NCBI RefSeq assembly: GCF_000770305.1
Contig: NZ_JNVB01000031.1
Location: 1-46,470, forward strand
Direction of reading: 5' to 3'
Length of the DNA: 46,470 bases
Source: Erwinia oleae
GTDB lineage: Bacteria > Pseudomonadota > Gammaproteobacteria > Enterobacterales > Enterobacteriaceae
The notes under the pieces were generated by a model. It was not told where the DNA came from. It did no database searches and worked only from the letters and a program-made list of their open reading frames with translations. A program made the position numbers and the translations under genes. Below, one piece after another: positions 35,278 to 43,604 of this stretch. Each line of letters opens with the position of its first letter. Position 1 is the first letter of the stretch.

Positions 35278-38200
35278 TCAGCTTTCCAGCGCGGGTGTTT
35301 CTGCGGCGTGCTCGCGGCGTGTAACCAGCTTGCGCAGCGCAACGTAGAACACCGGCGTCAGAAACAGGCCAAACAAGGTTACGCCAAGCATGCCGGCGAA
35401 CACCGTGATGCCGGTAACGGTACGCACTTCGGCACCGGCACCGTGGCCCAGCATTAACGGAATTGTCCCGGCGATGAAGGCGATAGAGGTCATTACAATG
35501 GGACGCAGGCGCAGGCGACACGCCTCCAGCGCCGCTTCCATGATGGTGCGTCCCTGCATCTCCAGTTCGCGGGCGAACTCAACGATCAGAATGGCGTTTT
35601 TACAGGCCAGCCCCATCAACACCACCAGCCCGACCTGCACAAAGACGTTGTTATCGCCCCCGGTCAGCCAGACGCCAAACAGCGCCGACAGCATGGTGAC
35701 CGGCACGATCAGGATCACCGCTAACGGCAGCGTCCAGCTTTCATAGAGCGCGGCCAGCACCAAAAAGGCCAGCAGAACGGCGACCGGGAAGACGATCACC
35801 GCCGCATTTCCCTGCGTCGCCTGCTGATAGCTCAGATCGGTCCATTCCACATTCATGCCGGGAGGCAGGATCTGTTCGGCGAGCGCCTGCACTTTTTGCA
35901 TCGCCTCGGCGGAGGAGAGCATGCGCGGATCGGCATCGCCAATTAAATCTGCCGCCGGGAAACCGTTATAGCGAATCACCGGATCCGGGCCGTACGTGGT
36001 GGCGATATTGACCATGCTGCCAATCGGCACCATTTCGCCGCGCGCGTTGCGGGTGCGTAAATCAGCAATATCACTGACGCTGTCGCGGAACTGACCGTCT
36101 GCCTGCGCATAAACGCGCCATGTGCGGCCAAAGCGGTTGAAGTCGTTGATGTAAGACGAGCCGAGATAGGTTTGCAGCGTGCCGAACAGATCGTTCAGCG
36201 CCACGCCCTGCGCCTTCGCCTTGTCGCGATCGACCTGCGCATCCAGCTGCGGCACGTTGGCCTGATAAGTTGAGATCGGGAAGTGCATGCCCGGCGTTTG
36301 CATGATGGTGCCCGCCATGGCGCTCGCCGCATCCTGAAGCGCGCCGTAGCCGAGGCCCGCCCGATCCTGAATATAGAGGGAGTAGCCGGAACCCTGGCCC
36401 AGCCCGAGGATTGGCGGCGGCAGGATCGAGAAAGTAAAGCCTTCCTGAATTTGCGCCAGCTTGCCGTTAATGTCAGCATTGATCTCCGCCGCGCTGCGCG
36501 ACCGCTGGTTCAGCGGCTTGAGCGTGAAAAAGACCGTGCCGGTGTTCGGCGTATTGGTGAACTGCAACGCGTTCAGACCCGGAAAGGCAATGGCATCCGC
36601 CACGCCGTCGGTATGCAGGGCAATGTCACTCATTTTGCGGATCACGGCGTCCGTGCGCTCCAGCGATGCGCCTTCCGGCATCTTGACGCCGCCGATCAGG
36701 TAGAGCTTGTCCTGCGTAGGAATAAAGCCGCCGGGAACCAGCCTGAACATCACGCCCGCGCCAATCAGCAGCAGAATATAGACGCCGAACACGGCACCGC
36801 GCCGACGCAGGATGCGTGATACACCGCCCTGGTAGCGCGCTGAGTTGCGATTGAAAAAGCGGTTAAACGGGCGGAACAGCCAGCCGAAAAGGGCATTGAT
36901 CACCCGCGTAGGGCGATCCGCCGGTGCGCCATGCGGCTTGAGCAGCAGCGCCGCGAGCGCGGGAGAGAGCGTCAGGGAGTTAATGGCAGAGATGACCGTT
37001 GAAATCGCAATGGTCACCGCAAACTGCTTATAGAACTGCCCGGTGACGCCGGACAGAAACGCCATTGGCACAAATACCGCGCACAGTACCAACGCGATAG
37101 CGATGATCGGCCCGGAAACCTCGCGCATCGCCTGATGCGCCGCCGCGCGGGGCGCCAGGCCCTCTTCAATATTACGCTCGACGTTTTCAACCACCACGAT
37201 AGCGTCATCCACCACAATACCTATCGCCAGCACCAGCCCGAACAGGCTCAGCGTATTCAGCGTGAAGCCAAGCAGGTAGAGCACGGTAAACGTCCCGACC
37301 ACCGAAACCGGCACCGCCAGCAGCGGAATAATCGAGGCGCGCCAGGTTTGCAGGAACAGGATCACCACCAGCACCACCAGCAGCACGGCTTCCAGCAGGG
37401 TATGCACCACCGAACTGATCGAGTCGCGGACAAAAATGGTGGGATCGTAAGGCGCCTTCCAGGTGACGCCCGCCGGGAAGCGCGTCTCCAGCTCAGCCAT
37501 TTTGGCGCGCACTTCATTCGACAGATCGATGGCGTTAGCGCCAGGCGCTTGGAACACGCCGATGCCTACCGCGTCTTTGTTGTTTAACTGCGCACGCAGC
37601 GCATAGCTCCCGGAGCCCATCTCAATGCGCGCGACGTCGCGCAGGCGAACAATCTGCCCGTCATCGCCGCTTTTCAGGATGATATTGCCAAACTCTTCTT
37701 CACTTTGCAGACGCCCGCGGGCGTTGATGGAAAGCAAAAAGTCGCTTTTGGTTGGCATCGGCTCCGCGCCAAGCTGCCCGGCAGAAACCTGCACGTTCTG
37801 CTCCTGCACGGCAGCAACCACGTCGTTGGCGGTCATCCCGCGCGCCGCCACTTTTGTCGGATCGAGCCAGATGCGCATGGCGTATTCGCCCGCGCCAAAA
37901 ATCTGTACCTGTCCGACGCCGGGCAACCGCGCCAGCTCATCTTTTACCTTCAGCTGAGCGTAGTTGCGCAGATAGAGCGAGTCGTAACGTCCGTCCGGCG
38001 AATCAAGGTGCACCACCAAGGTCATGGTCGGCGACTGTTTCTGCGTGGTAACGCCCTGGCGACGTACGTCTTCCGGCAGTCTCGCTTCCGCCTGCGCCAC
38101 GCGGTTTTGCACCTGCACCTGCGCCCGATCGGGATCGGTGCCCGGACGGAAGGTCACCGTGGTCACCAGCACGCCATCGGAACCGGCAATTGATTTCATG

Positions 38201-38436
38201 TACATCATGTTCTCAACGCCGTTGATCGCTTCTTCCAGCGGCGTGGCGACGGTTTCGGCAATCACTTTCGGGTTGGCGCCCGGGTATTCTGCGCGAACCT
38301 GGACGCTGGGCGGCACCACGTCGGGATACTCGCTAACGGGCAGCAACGGGATGGCAATCAGTCCGGAGACAAAAATCAGAATCGACAGCACGGCGGCGAA
38401 AATCGGCCGGTCGATAAAAAATCTGGAAAAATCCAT
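35278..38436 (-). CDS. oqxB: RND multidrug efflux permease OqxB
   Basis: Inner-membrane HAE1-type RND pump that exports quinolones, chloramphenicol and other drugs by proton antiport, working as a trimer with OqxA and an outer-membrane channel (TolC type) encoded elsewhere. 1052 residues, the normal length, with 12 membrane helices. It begins MDFSRFFIDRPIFAAVLSIL as in Klebsiella OqxB. Proton-relay acidic pair in helix 4: GIVVDDAIVVVENVERNIEE. Further RND signatures: GGFIPTQDKLYLIGGVKMPEG and MGLACKNAILIVEFA. It lies 20 bp after oqxA with AGGA before the ATG. It is intact, and the sequence does not indicate expression level. Confidence 0.96.
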   Translation of the reverse strand: MDFSRFFIDRPIFAAVLSILIFVSGLIAIPLLPVSEYPDVVPPSVQVRAEYPGANPKVIAETVATPLEEAINGVENMMYMKSIAGSDGVLVTTVTFRPGTDPDRAQVQVQNRVAQAEARLPEDVRRQGVTTQKQSPTMTLVVHLDSPDGRYDSLYLRNYAQLKVKDELARLPGVGQVQIFGAGEYAMRIWLDPTKVAARGMTANDVVAAVQEQNVQVSAGQLGAEPMPTKSDFLLSINARGRLQSEEEFGNIILKSGDDGQIVRLRDVARIEMGSGSYALRAQLNNKDAVGIGVFQAPGANAIDLSNEVRAKMAELETRFPAGVTWKAPYDPTIFVRDSISSVVHTLLEAVLLVVLVVILFLQTWRASIIPLLAVPVSVVGTFTVLYLLGFTLNTLSLFGLVLAIGIVVDDAIVVVENVERNIEEGLAPRAAAHQAMREVSGPIIAIALVLCAVFVPMAFLSGVTGQFYKQFAVTIAISTVISAINSLTLSPALAALLLKPHGAPADRPTRVINALFGWLFRPFNRFFNRNSARYQGGVSRILRRRGAVFGVYILLLIGAGVMFRLVPGGFIPTQDKLYLIGGVKMPEGASLERTDAVIRKMSDIALHTDGVADAIAFPGLNALQFTNTPNTGTVFFTLKPLNQRSRSAAEINADINGKLAQIQEGFTFSILPPPILGLGQGSGYSLYIQDRAGLGYGALQDAASAMAGTIMQTPGMHFPISTYQANVPQLDAQVDRDKAKAQGVALNDLFGTLQTYLGSSYINDFNRFGRTWRVYAQADGQFRDSVSDIADLRTRNARGEMVPIGSMVNIATTYGPDPVIRYNGFPAADLIGDADPRMLSSAEAMQKVQALAEQILPPGMNVEWTDLSYQQATQGNAAVIVFPVAVLLAFLVLAALYESWTLPLAVILIVPVTMLSALFGVWLTGGDNNVFVQVGLVVLMGLACKNAILIVEFARELEMQGRTIMEAALEACRLRLRPIVMTSIAFIAGTIPLMLGHGAGAEVRTVTGITVFAGMLGVTLFGLFLTPVFYVALRKLVTRREHAAETPALES

Positions 38437-38456
38437 AGCGGTTCCTGCGGGTCAGT

Positions 38457-39620
38457 TTAAAGGGCGGCTGGCGTCATCGGCACCGTTTTTGCGTTAACCG
38501 GCATGCCCGGCATGAAGACTTTCTGAACGCCATCAACGATCACCCGATCGCCTGGCTTAAGACCGCGCTGCACAATACGCAGCCCGTTAGCCAACTGGCC
38601 GGGTTGAATATCGCGACGCTGCGCTTTGTTCTGCCCATCCACGACATAAACGTATTTGCGATCCTGATCGGTCAGCACCGCTTTATCGGATACCAACAGG
38701 GCAGGGAAGTCTGCGCGGCCCGGAAGCTGAACCCGTGCGAACAGACCCGGCGTATAGCGGCGCTGACGATTATCCAGCAGCGCGCGCATGCGGATGGTGC
38801 CGGTGCTGGCAATCAACTGATTGTCGGTAAAGTCCACCCGCCCTTCATGGGGGTAGCCGTCTTCGCCCACCAGGCCAATTTTGACCGGCAGCGGTTCACC
38901 TGCATGACCAGCGCCTTCACCGCTGCGCTGGCTTTGTTGATAGCGCAGAAAGGTTGCCTCATCAACGTCAAAGTAAACATAAACGGTATCCAGCGAGACC
39001 AGCGTGGTCAGCACGCTGCTGCTGTCTCCGGCGGTCACCAGGTTGCCGCTGGTGATCATCGCGCGGCTGGCGCGACCGTCGATGGGGGCAGTGACGCGGG
39101 TGAAATCCAGATTGAGCCGCGCCATATCCACCGCGGCCTGGGCCGACAGCACGTTAGCCTGCGCCTGGCTGGCCGCCGAGCGACGTTGTTCCGCCGCCTC
39201 CCGCGAGATGGCCTGGGAGCCAATCAGCTTTTCCGTTCGCCCCGACTCGCTACGCGCCTGCTGCGCCTGCGAACGGGCGCTCGCCAGTTCGGCTTCGGCA
39301 CGCGCCAGTTCGGCGCGGTAGGTACGCGCGTCAATGGTAAACAGCACATCGCCTTTTTTTACTTCCTGGCCTTCAACGTAGTTAACGCGATCGATATAGC
39401 CGGTAACGCGCGGGCGAAGCTGGACACTTTGTACCGCTTCAATACGTCCGTTGAAATTATCCCACTGGCTGACGGTCTGTTGTTCAACGGCGGCGGCGCT
39501 GACCTGCGGTGCGGGCGGTGCGCTTTGTTCGGCGCTTTTTGAATCGCATCCCGCCAGCACAAGAGCGGTAAGCAGAAGTAGCGCGACGGGCCGCAGGCGC
39601 GGCGAGGCGATAGATTTCAT
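38457..39620 (-). CDS. oqxA: RND efflux periplasmic adaptor OqxA
   Basis: Membrane fusion protein that links OqxB to the outer-membrane channel. 387 residues. A lipoprotein signal with LVLAGC (lipidated Cys25) is followed by the barrel-lipoyl-coiled-coil-lipoyl-barrel order: QLRPRVTGYIDRVNYVEGQEV, the alpha hairpin (about 105-165), LDFTRVTAPIDGRASRAMITSG, and the C-terminal DKAVLTDQDRKYVYVVDG region. The ATG at 39620 has AGGGA upstream and gives the expected signal peptide; the frame runs 20 codons further. First gene of oqxAB, with a good promoter whose -35 is covered by a candidate OqxR site. Confidence 0.95.
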   Translation of the reverse strand: MKSIASPRLRPVALLLLTALVLAGCDSKSAEQSAPPAPQVSAAAVEQQTVSQWDNFNGRIEAVQSVQLRPRVTGYIDRVNYVEGQEVKKGDVLFTIDARTYRAELARAEAELASARSQAQQARSESGRTEKLIGSQAISREAAEQRRSAASQAQANVLSAQAAVDMARLNLDFTRVTAPIDGRASRAMITSGNLVTAGDSSSVLTTLVSLDTVYVYFDVDEATFLRYQQSQRSGEGAGHAGEPLPVKIGLVGEDGYPHEGRVDFTDNQLIASTGTIRMRALLDNRQRRYTPGLFARVQLPGRADFPALLVSDKAVLTDQDRKYVYVVDGQNKAQRRDIQPGQLANGLRIVQRGLKPGDRVIVDGVQKVFMPGMPVNAKTVPMTPAAL

Positions 39621-39715
39621 AATGTGAGTCCCTGTAGCAGTTGCATGACGACGTAAGAAGCAGAGTACGGAAAAGCGCACAAAGTGTATCTTTTACAGAT
39701 GCACTAAACAGGTGG

Positions 39716-39744
39716 ATTGTAAAAAGGAGGAAAAGATAGTGCAA
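39716..39744 (-). promoter_or_regulatory. oqxAB promoter
   Basis: On the minus strand -35 TTGCAC (39744-39739), 17-bp spacer, -10 TACAAT (39721-39716). This leaves a leader of about 90 nt before oqxA. The -35 is part of operator A. Confidence 0.7.
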
Positions 39745-39760
39745 GTTTTATTGTTGCATT
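39740..39760 (-). promoter_or_regulatory. Candidate OqxR operator A (oqxAB side)
   Basis: Read on the minus strand: AAT then TGCAA-N9-TTGCA, with centre CAATAAAAC. Identical to operator B at 20 of 21 positions and in the opposite orientation. It covers the oqxAB -35. Confidence 0.7.
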
Positions 39761-39826
39761 TAGCACTTTTCTGTCAAGAGGGTGTTAATAAATTGGAGAG
39801 AGGAAGAGTGTCAGAAGATCGCATTT

Positions 39827-39847
39827 AATGCAACAATTAAACTTGCA
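39827..39847 (+). promoter_or_regulatory. Candidate OqxR operator B (rarA side)
   Basis: AAT then TGCAA-N9-TTGCA on the plus strand, with centre CAATTAAAC. The right arm is also the -35 of the rarA promoter, the same geometry as operator A at oqxAB. Confidence 0.7.
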
Positions 39848-39871
39848 TTAAATTAGTGCTTCTACTATTGT
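39843..39871 (+). promoter_or_regulatory. rarA promoter
   Basis: -35 TTGCAT (39843-39848), 17-bp spacer, -10 TATTGT (39866-39871). The leader of about 80 nt contains a 7-bp stem AACCTCG / CGAGGTT (39924-39941) just before the rarA ribosome site GAAGGGG. The rest of the 337-bp oqxA-rarA gap has no gene. Confidence 0.55.
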
Positions 39872-39957
39872 GCATAAGTGCATTCATTAAAGATACCTTT
39901 TACCCCGGTATGGGGAGAAGGTCAACCTCGTTGGCGAGGTTCTGAAGGGGAAAGACT

Positions 39958-40293
39958 ATGAGCCATGATGATTTCATTAACGATCTGGTTGAGTGGATCG
40001 ATAGCCATATTGAAGGGAAAATGGATTTAGATACCGTGGCGGAGCGGGCGGGCTACTCCAAGTGGCACCTGCAACGGATGTTTAAACAACACACCGGCTA
40101 TGCCCTGGGTGAATACATCCGCGCGCGTCGCCTGAAAAAATCGGCTGAGCGACTGGCCGGCGGCGCTGAACCAATTCTGGAAGTGGCGATCTCCTTTGGT
40201 TTTGATTCACAGCAGTCGTTTAACCGTAGCTTTAAGCGTCAGTTCGGTCAGTCGCCGGGCGCATGGCGTCGTCAGGTTCAGGTCAGCGCCTGA
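39958..40293 (+). CDS. rarA: AraC-family activator RarA
   Basis: 111-residue single-domain AraC/XylS activator of the MarA/SoxS/Rob/RamA group, known in Klebsiella and Enterobacter to raise oqxAB and other efflux genes. It begins DDFINDLVEWIDSHIEGKM. Two HTH motifs: LDTVAERAGYSKWHLQRMFK (about 23-42) and ILEVAISFGFDSQQSFNRSF (about 72-91). It has no effector domain, so it is controlled by its amount; the candidate OqxR operator in its promoter fits this. Divergent from oqxA. A terminator follows. Confidence 0.93.
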   Translation: MSHDDFINDLVEWIDSHIEGKMDLDTVAERAGYSKWHLQRMFKQHTGYALGEYIRARRLKKSAERLAGGAEPILEVAISFGFDSQQSFNRSFKRQFGQSPGAWRRQVQVSA

Positions 40294-40302
40294 ACCCGTA
40301 GC

Positions 40303-40329
40303 AAAGCGGGCATGGCGCCCGTTTTTTTT
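40303..40329 (+). terminator. Terminator of rarA
   Basis: CGGGC / GCCCG stem extended by A-U pairs, followed by eight T. Confidence 0.85.
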
Positions 40330-40418
40330 ACCTGTCACTGGCGCTCGTGCCGCTCAGGAGAGCGTATACTGTCTGAATTGTAGCGAGTTTTTAATTTCAG
40401 ACAGGAATCGTCAACCCG

Positions 40419-41432
40419 ATGTTGTCACTCAACAAACGCAATACCTCTGAAGCGGCCAGCTATCTGCTGGTGCTCTTTGCGCTTTTAATGATTTTCCCGC
40501 TGAGACTGCTGCCGTGTTTTCTGGCGGGCTTTATCGTTTATGAAACGGTACTGGCGTTGACGCCCTGGGTCGAGCGTCTGGTCAAAGGGCCGCTGGCGCG
40601 CTGGATCATTATCTTTTTCCTCACCCTGATCGTGGTGATGGCGCTGGTGCTGGGCATCACAAAACTGATTGGTTTCCTGCTGCATGATTTCCACAATCTT
40701 GCCGCCTTCCACGCGGCAGCCAGCAAGCTGCTGGAAGACGCGCAGCGCACGCTGTCGCCGGTGGTTACGCGTTACCTGCCTGCTGATATTGATGAGCTGC
40801 AACACCAGCTTATTACCTGGCTGCGGGAGCATCTGGTGGTGGTGCAGACGTTTGGCCGCACGGCGGCGCATACCTTTGCCACCATGTTGATCGGCATGCT
40901 GCTGGGCGCCATCATTTCGCTCCGCGTCAGTCATGACGGTATAAAAAATGCCCCGCTCAAGCAGGCGCTGTTGCAGCGCCTGACCCTGCTGGCTGCCTCA
41001 TTTCACAACGTGGTTTTCGCACAACTTAAAGTGTCGCTGGTGAATACGCTGTTGACCTGCGGGTTCCTGTTTGGCGTGCTGCCGCTGTTCGGCCTGCATT
41101 TTCCCTTTGCCAAAACGGTAGTGGTGCTGACCTTTATTGCCGGGCTGCTGCCCATTATCGGCAACCTGATCTCTAATACCGTCATTACGCTGATCGGTCT
41201 CTCAATTTCTCTGAAAGCAGCGGTGATCGCCATTATTTTCCTGATACTGGTGCATAAGCTTGAGTACTTTATCAATGCACGGATTTTTGGTTCGCGTATC
41301 AATGCGAAAACCTGGGAGATCCTGCTGGCGATGCTGGTTTTCGAGTCTGCATTCGGTCTGGCGGGCGTGGTGGCCGCACCGGTGTATTACGCCTATCTGA
41401 AGAGTGAGCTTTCTCACGCCCGTTTGATTTAA
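40419..41432 (+). CDS. AI-2E family (DUF20/PerM) membrane permease
   Basis: 337-residue polytopic inner-membrane protein of the AI-2E family, related to E. coli PerM, YhhT and TqsA. About seven to eight hydrophobic helices are seen, including LLVLFALLMIFPLRLLPCFL near the start and the pair VVLTFIAGLLPIIGNLISNT and AAVIAIIFLILVHKLEYFIN, with the family signature GxLIGN-like LPIIGN and HKLEYFINARIFGSRINA. The central soluble part is about 80-140. Members export quorum signals or exchange ions; the substrate here is unknown. AGGAA lies 11 bases before the ATG. Next, after 95 bp, comes a chemoreceptor gene. Confidence 0.85.
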   Translation: MLSLNKRNTSEAASYLLVLFALLMIFPLRLLPCFLAGFIVYETVLALTPWVERLVKGPLARWIIIFFLTLIVVMALVLGITKLIGFLLHDFHNLAAFHAAASKLLEDAQRTLSPVVTRYLPADIDELQHQLITWLREHLVVVQTFGRTAAHTFATMLIGMLLGAIISLRVSHDGIKNAPLKQALLQRLTLLAASFHNVVFAQLKVSLVNTLLTCGFLFGVLPLFGLHFPFAKTVVVLTFIAGLLPIIGNLISNTVITLIGLSISLKAAVIAIIFLILVHKLEYFINARIFGSRINAKTWEILLAMLVFESAFGLAGVVAAPVYYAYLKSELSHARLI

Positions 41433-41447
41433 CAGTCAGTCGCACAG

Positions 41448-41474
41448 TAAAGTTCCCACCTTTTACGTCGATAA
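41448..41474 (+). promoter_or_regulatory. sigma28 (FliA) promoter of the second chemoreceptor
   Basis: TAAA (41448-41451), exactly 15 bp, then GTCGATAA (41467-41474), seven of eight bases of the GCCGATAA -10. Correct spacing makes this a good flagellar-class promoter. Confidence 0.8.
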
Positions 41475-41484
41475 CCTGGTCAGA

Positions 41485-41508
41485 AGATCCCGAAAAGGTT
41501 CGGGATCT
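41485..41508 (+). other. Leader hairpin of the second chemoreceptor
   Basis: AGATCCCGAA / TTCGGGATCT, a perfect 10-bp stem with an AAGG loop and no U-run, lying after the predicted transcript start and 20 bp before the ATG. It probably stabilises or tunes the mRNA rather than ending it. Confidence 0.5.
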
Positions 41509-41527
41509 GCCATCACCGGGGCGACCT

Positions 41528-43108
41528 ATGAAATTATCAGATTTTAAAATCAGCCTGCGGCTCGGGGTACTGGCTGCCATTTTACTCACCGCCACCCTGT
41601 TTATCGGGTTGACCGGCCTGATTACCAATGAAAATTCGCTGCGGCAAAACAGCCAGATCATGCGTCAGGAAATGCAGATTGAGCAGATTATTGATACTGC
41701 ACGCAATGCGCAGGTGCAGTTTAAAATTCAGGTGCAGGAGTGGAAGAACCTGCTGCTGCGCGGGCAGGATCCAAAAAATTTCGATAAATTCAAAGCGTCG
41801 TTTACCGAACAGAGTCAGGTGACGCAAACGCTGTTGGATAAGCTTATCGCCGCCATGCCTGCGGTGGGCATGTCCACCGCCGAGGTGGTAAAAACCAGAG
41901 CGCTTCATGCGGAGCTTGAGCAGCACTATCTTACCGCGCTTCAGGCCTGGCAGCCGGGTGATATCACCAGCGCGCAGCGCGTTGACCATCTTGTCACCGG
42001 TATTGACCGCCTGCCAACACAGATGATCGATCAGACGGTCGCTCAGGTGCTTGAACATACCGTTAAAATGCATCAACGGATTGAAGCGGATAATCAGCTC
42101 GCCTGGCAGCGCACCCGTCTGCTGTTGCTGGTTTCTATGCTGGCGGCGCTGCTGGCGGGCAGTATCATTACCTGGTGGCTGGTGCGCAGTATCACGCGGC
42201 CGCTGGCGCAGGCGGTGAAAATCGCGCAAACGGTCGCCGCAGGCGATCTCCAGATGCAGATTGAGGTGAAAGGGCGTGATGAAACCGCTTCCCTGATGGC
42301 GGCGCTGAAAGAGATGAACGGCAACCTGACCCGCATCGTCTCCGATGTGCGTGAAGGCACAGAAACCATCGCCACCGCCTCGGCGCAGATCGCGCTGGGT
42401 AGTCAGGATCTCTCCTCGCGCAATGAAGCGCAGGCCAGCGCGCTGGAAGAGACGGCAGCCTCGATGGAAGAGCTGACCTCGGTAGTGAAAAAGAATGCCG
42501 ACAATGCCCGCCATGCGAGTCATATTGCTTTAACCGCCACCTCTGCGGCGCAGCAGGGTGGGAACGTGGTTGAAGAAGTGGTGCAGACGATGGGCGACAT
42601 CCACAACTTTTCTCATCAGATTAGCAACATTATCAGCGTAATCGACGGCATTGCCTTCCAGACCAACATTCTGGCGCTGAACGCGGCGGTTGAGGCCGCC
42701 AGAGCGGGTACGGAAGGGCGCGGCTTTGCGGTCGTCGCGTCAGAAGTTCGCGCGCTTTCCCAGCGCTCAGCGACGGCGGCCAAAGACATCAAAACGCTGA
42801 TTGACAGCTCGGTGTCGCGCATCAACGCCGGTAATGCACTGGTGGCGCGCGCGGGCGAATCGATGGCGGATATTGTGGATCACGTGCAGCGTGTCAGTTC
42901 GCTGGTGGCGGAGATTTCGCTGGCAAGCGGTGAGCAGAGCGTCGGAATCGATCAGGTGAACCTTGCGGTTACCCAGATGGATTCCGCTACCCAACAAAAC
43001 GCCTCGCTGTCGCAGGAGTCAACCGTGGCGGCGCAGTCGCTGCAAACGCAGGCCGAGCACCTGTTGCGCAGCGTCAGCGTATTTAAGCTGGCGCCGCACA
43101 AGCGCTGA
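41528..43108 (+). CDS. Methyl-accepting chemotaxis protein without pentapeptide
   Basis: 526-residue chemoreceptor. TM1 about 11-33, periplasmic four-helix-type domain about 34-197, TM2 about 198-219, HAMP (ITRPLAQAVKIAQTVAAGDL), then the signalling hairpin with tip [20 protein letters not shown] and [19 protein letters not shown]. It ends FKLAPHKR with no xWxxF tail, so unlike the receptor at 13.7 kb it would depend on other receptors for adaptation. The periplasmic part contains LLLRGQDPKNFDKF, a pattern seen in four-helix sensors of several chemoreceptors. A sigma28 promoter lies upstream. Ligand unknown. Confidence 0.93.
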   Translation: MKLSDFKISLRLGVLAAILLTATLFIGLTGLITNENSLRQNSQIMRQEMQIEQIIDTARNAQVQFKIQVQEWKNLLLRGQDPKNFDKFKASFTEQSQVTQTLLDKLIAAMPAVGMSTAEVVKTRALHAELEQHYLTALQAWQPGDITSAQRVDHLVTGIDRLPTQMIDQTVAQVLEHTVKMHQRIEADNQLAWQRTRLLLLVSMLAALLAGSIITWWLVRSITRPLAQAVKIAQTVAAGDLQMQIEVKGRDETASLMAALKEMNGNLTRIVSDVREGTETIATASAQIALGSQDLSSRNEAQASALEETAASMEELTSVVKKNADNARHASHIALTATSAAQQGGNVVEEVVQTMGDIHNFSHQISNIISVIDGIAFQTNILALNAAVEAARAGTEGRGFAVVASEVRALSQRSATAAKDIKTLIDSSVSRINAGNALVARAGESMADIVDHVQRVSSLVAEISLASGEQSVGIDQVNLAVTQMDSATQQNASLSQESTVAAQSLQTQAEHLLRSVSVFKLAPHKR

Positions 43109-43115
43109 TCCGCTG

Positions 43116-43153
43116 GCCGCCGCGAGGCCGTAGATCTCCGGCCTCGCGGCGGC
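43116..43153 (+). terminator. GC-rich hairpin between the chemoreceptor and barnase genes
   Basis: Perfect 15-bp stem (GCCGCCGCGAGGCCG and its complement) with an 8-nt loop and no U-run, ending 12 bp before the barnase ATG. It may end the chemoreceptor mRNA inefficiently or block ribosome access to the barnase start. Confidence 0.5.
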
Positions 43154-43165
43154 TACAATTCCGCC

Positions 43166-43603
43166 ATGAATAAAAAACTTATTATTGCGGCGATTTTCGC
43201 TCTGGTAGCGACCATCGCCGGTCTTCGCCACCCCTCTTCAGATACCACGCCTGGCCATGACAACGGCGATATCAGCACGCTTACTCAGCAGCAGCGCGTG
43301 GCTGACTACCTGCGCCAGCATCAGCGTCTGCCGTCTTACTATCTCACAAAAGATGAGGCACGCCGTCAGGGATGGCAGCCGGCCAGCGGTAATCTCTGTG
43401 ACATTCTGCCGGGCAGGGCGATTGGCGGCGACCGCTTCTCGAATCGCGAGGGGCGGCTACCGCAGCAGCAGGATCGCCGCTGGTTTGAAGCGGATGTGAA
43501 CTATCGCTGCGGACGACGCGGCAGCGATCGGCTGATCTGGTCAAGCGATGGCATGATCTATCTCACCCGCGACCATTATCGCCATTTCGAGCAGGTGAAA
43601 TAA
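43166..43603 (+). CDS. Secreted guanyl-specific ribonuclease, barnase homologue
   Basis: 145-residue microbial RNase of the barnase (N1/T1) family, cutting single-stranded RNA after G. N-terminal signal sequence (1-19, KKLIIAAIFALVATIAG) for export. The catalytic domain covers about 44-145 and aligns with Bacillus barnase over its whole length: RVADYLRQHQRLP, TKDEA, IGGDRFSNREGRLP. Barnase active-site residues are all present: Lys62 (K27), Arg94 (R59), Glu108 (E73), Arg118 (R83), Arg122 (R87) and His137 (H102). Cys78 and Cys115 are absent in barnase and could form a disulphide. No ribosome-binding site is visible. The inhibitor gene follows after one base. Confidence 0.93.
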   Translation: MNKKLIIAAIFALVATIAGLRHPSSDTTPGHDNGDISTLTQQQRVADYLRQHQRLPSYYLTKDEARRQGWQPASGNLCDILPGRAIGGDRFSNREGRLPQQQDRRWFEADVNYRCGRRGSDRLIWSSDGMIYLTRDHYRHFEQVK

Positions 43604-43604
43604 G

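Noticed and set aside
39621-39720. MarA-type box in the oqxA leader
   Set aside because: GCAC-containing stretches are present, but none matches the full marbox pattern well enough to claim a RarA site.
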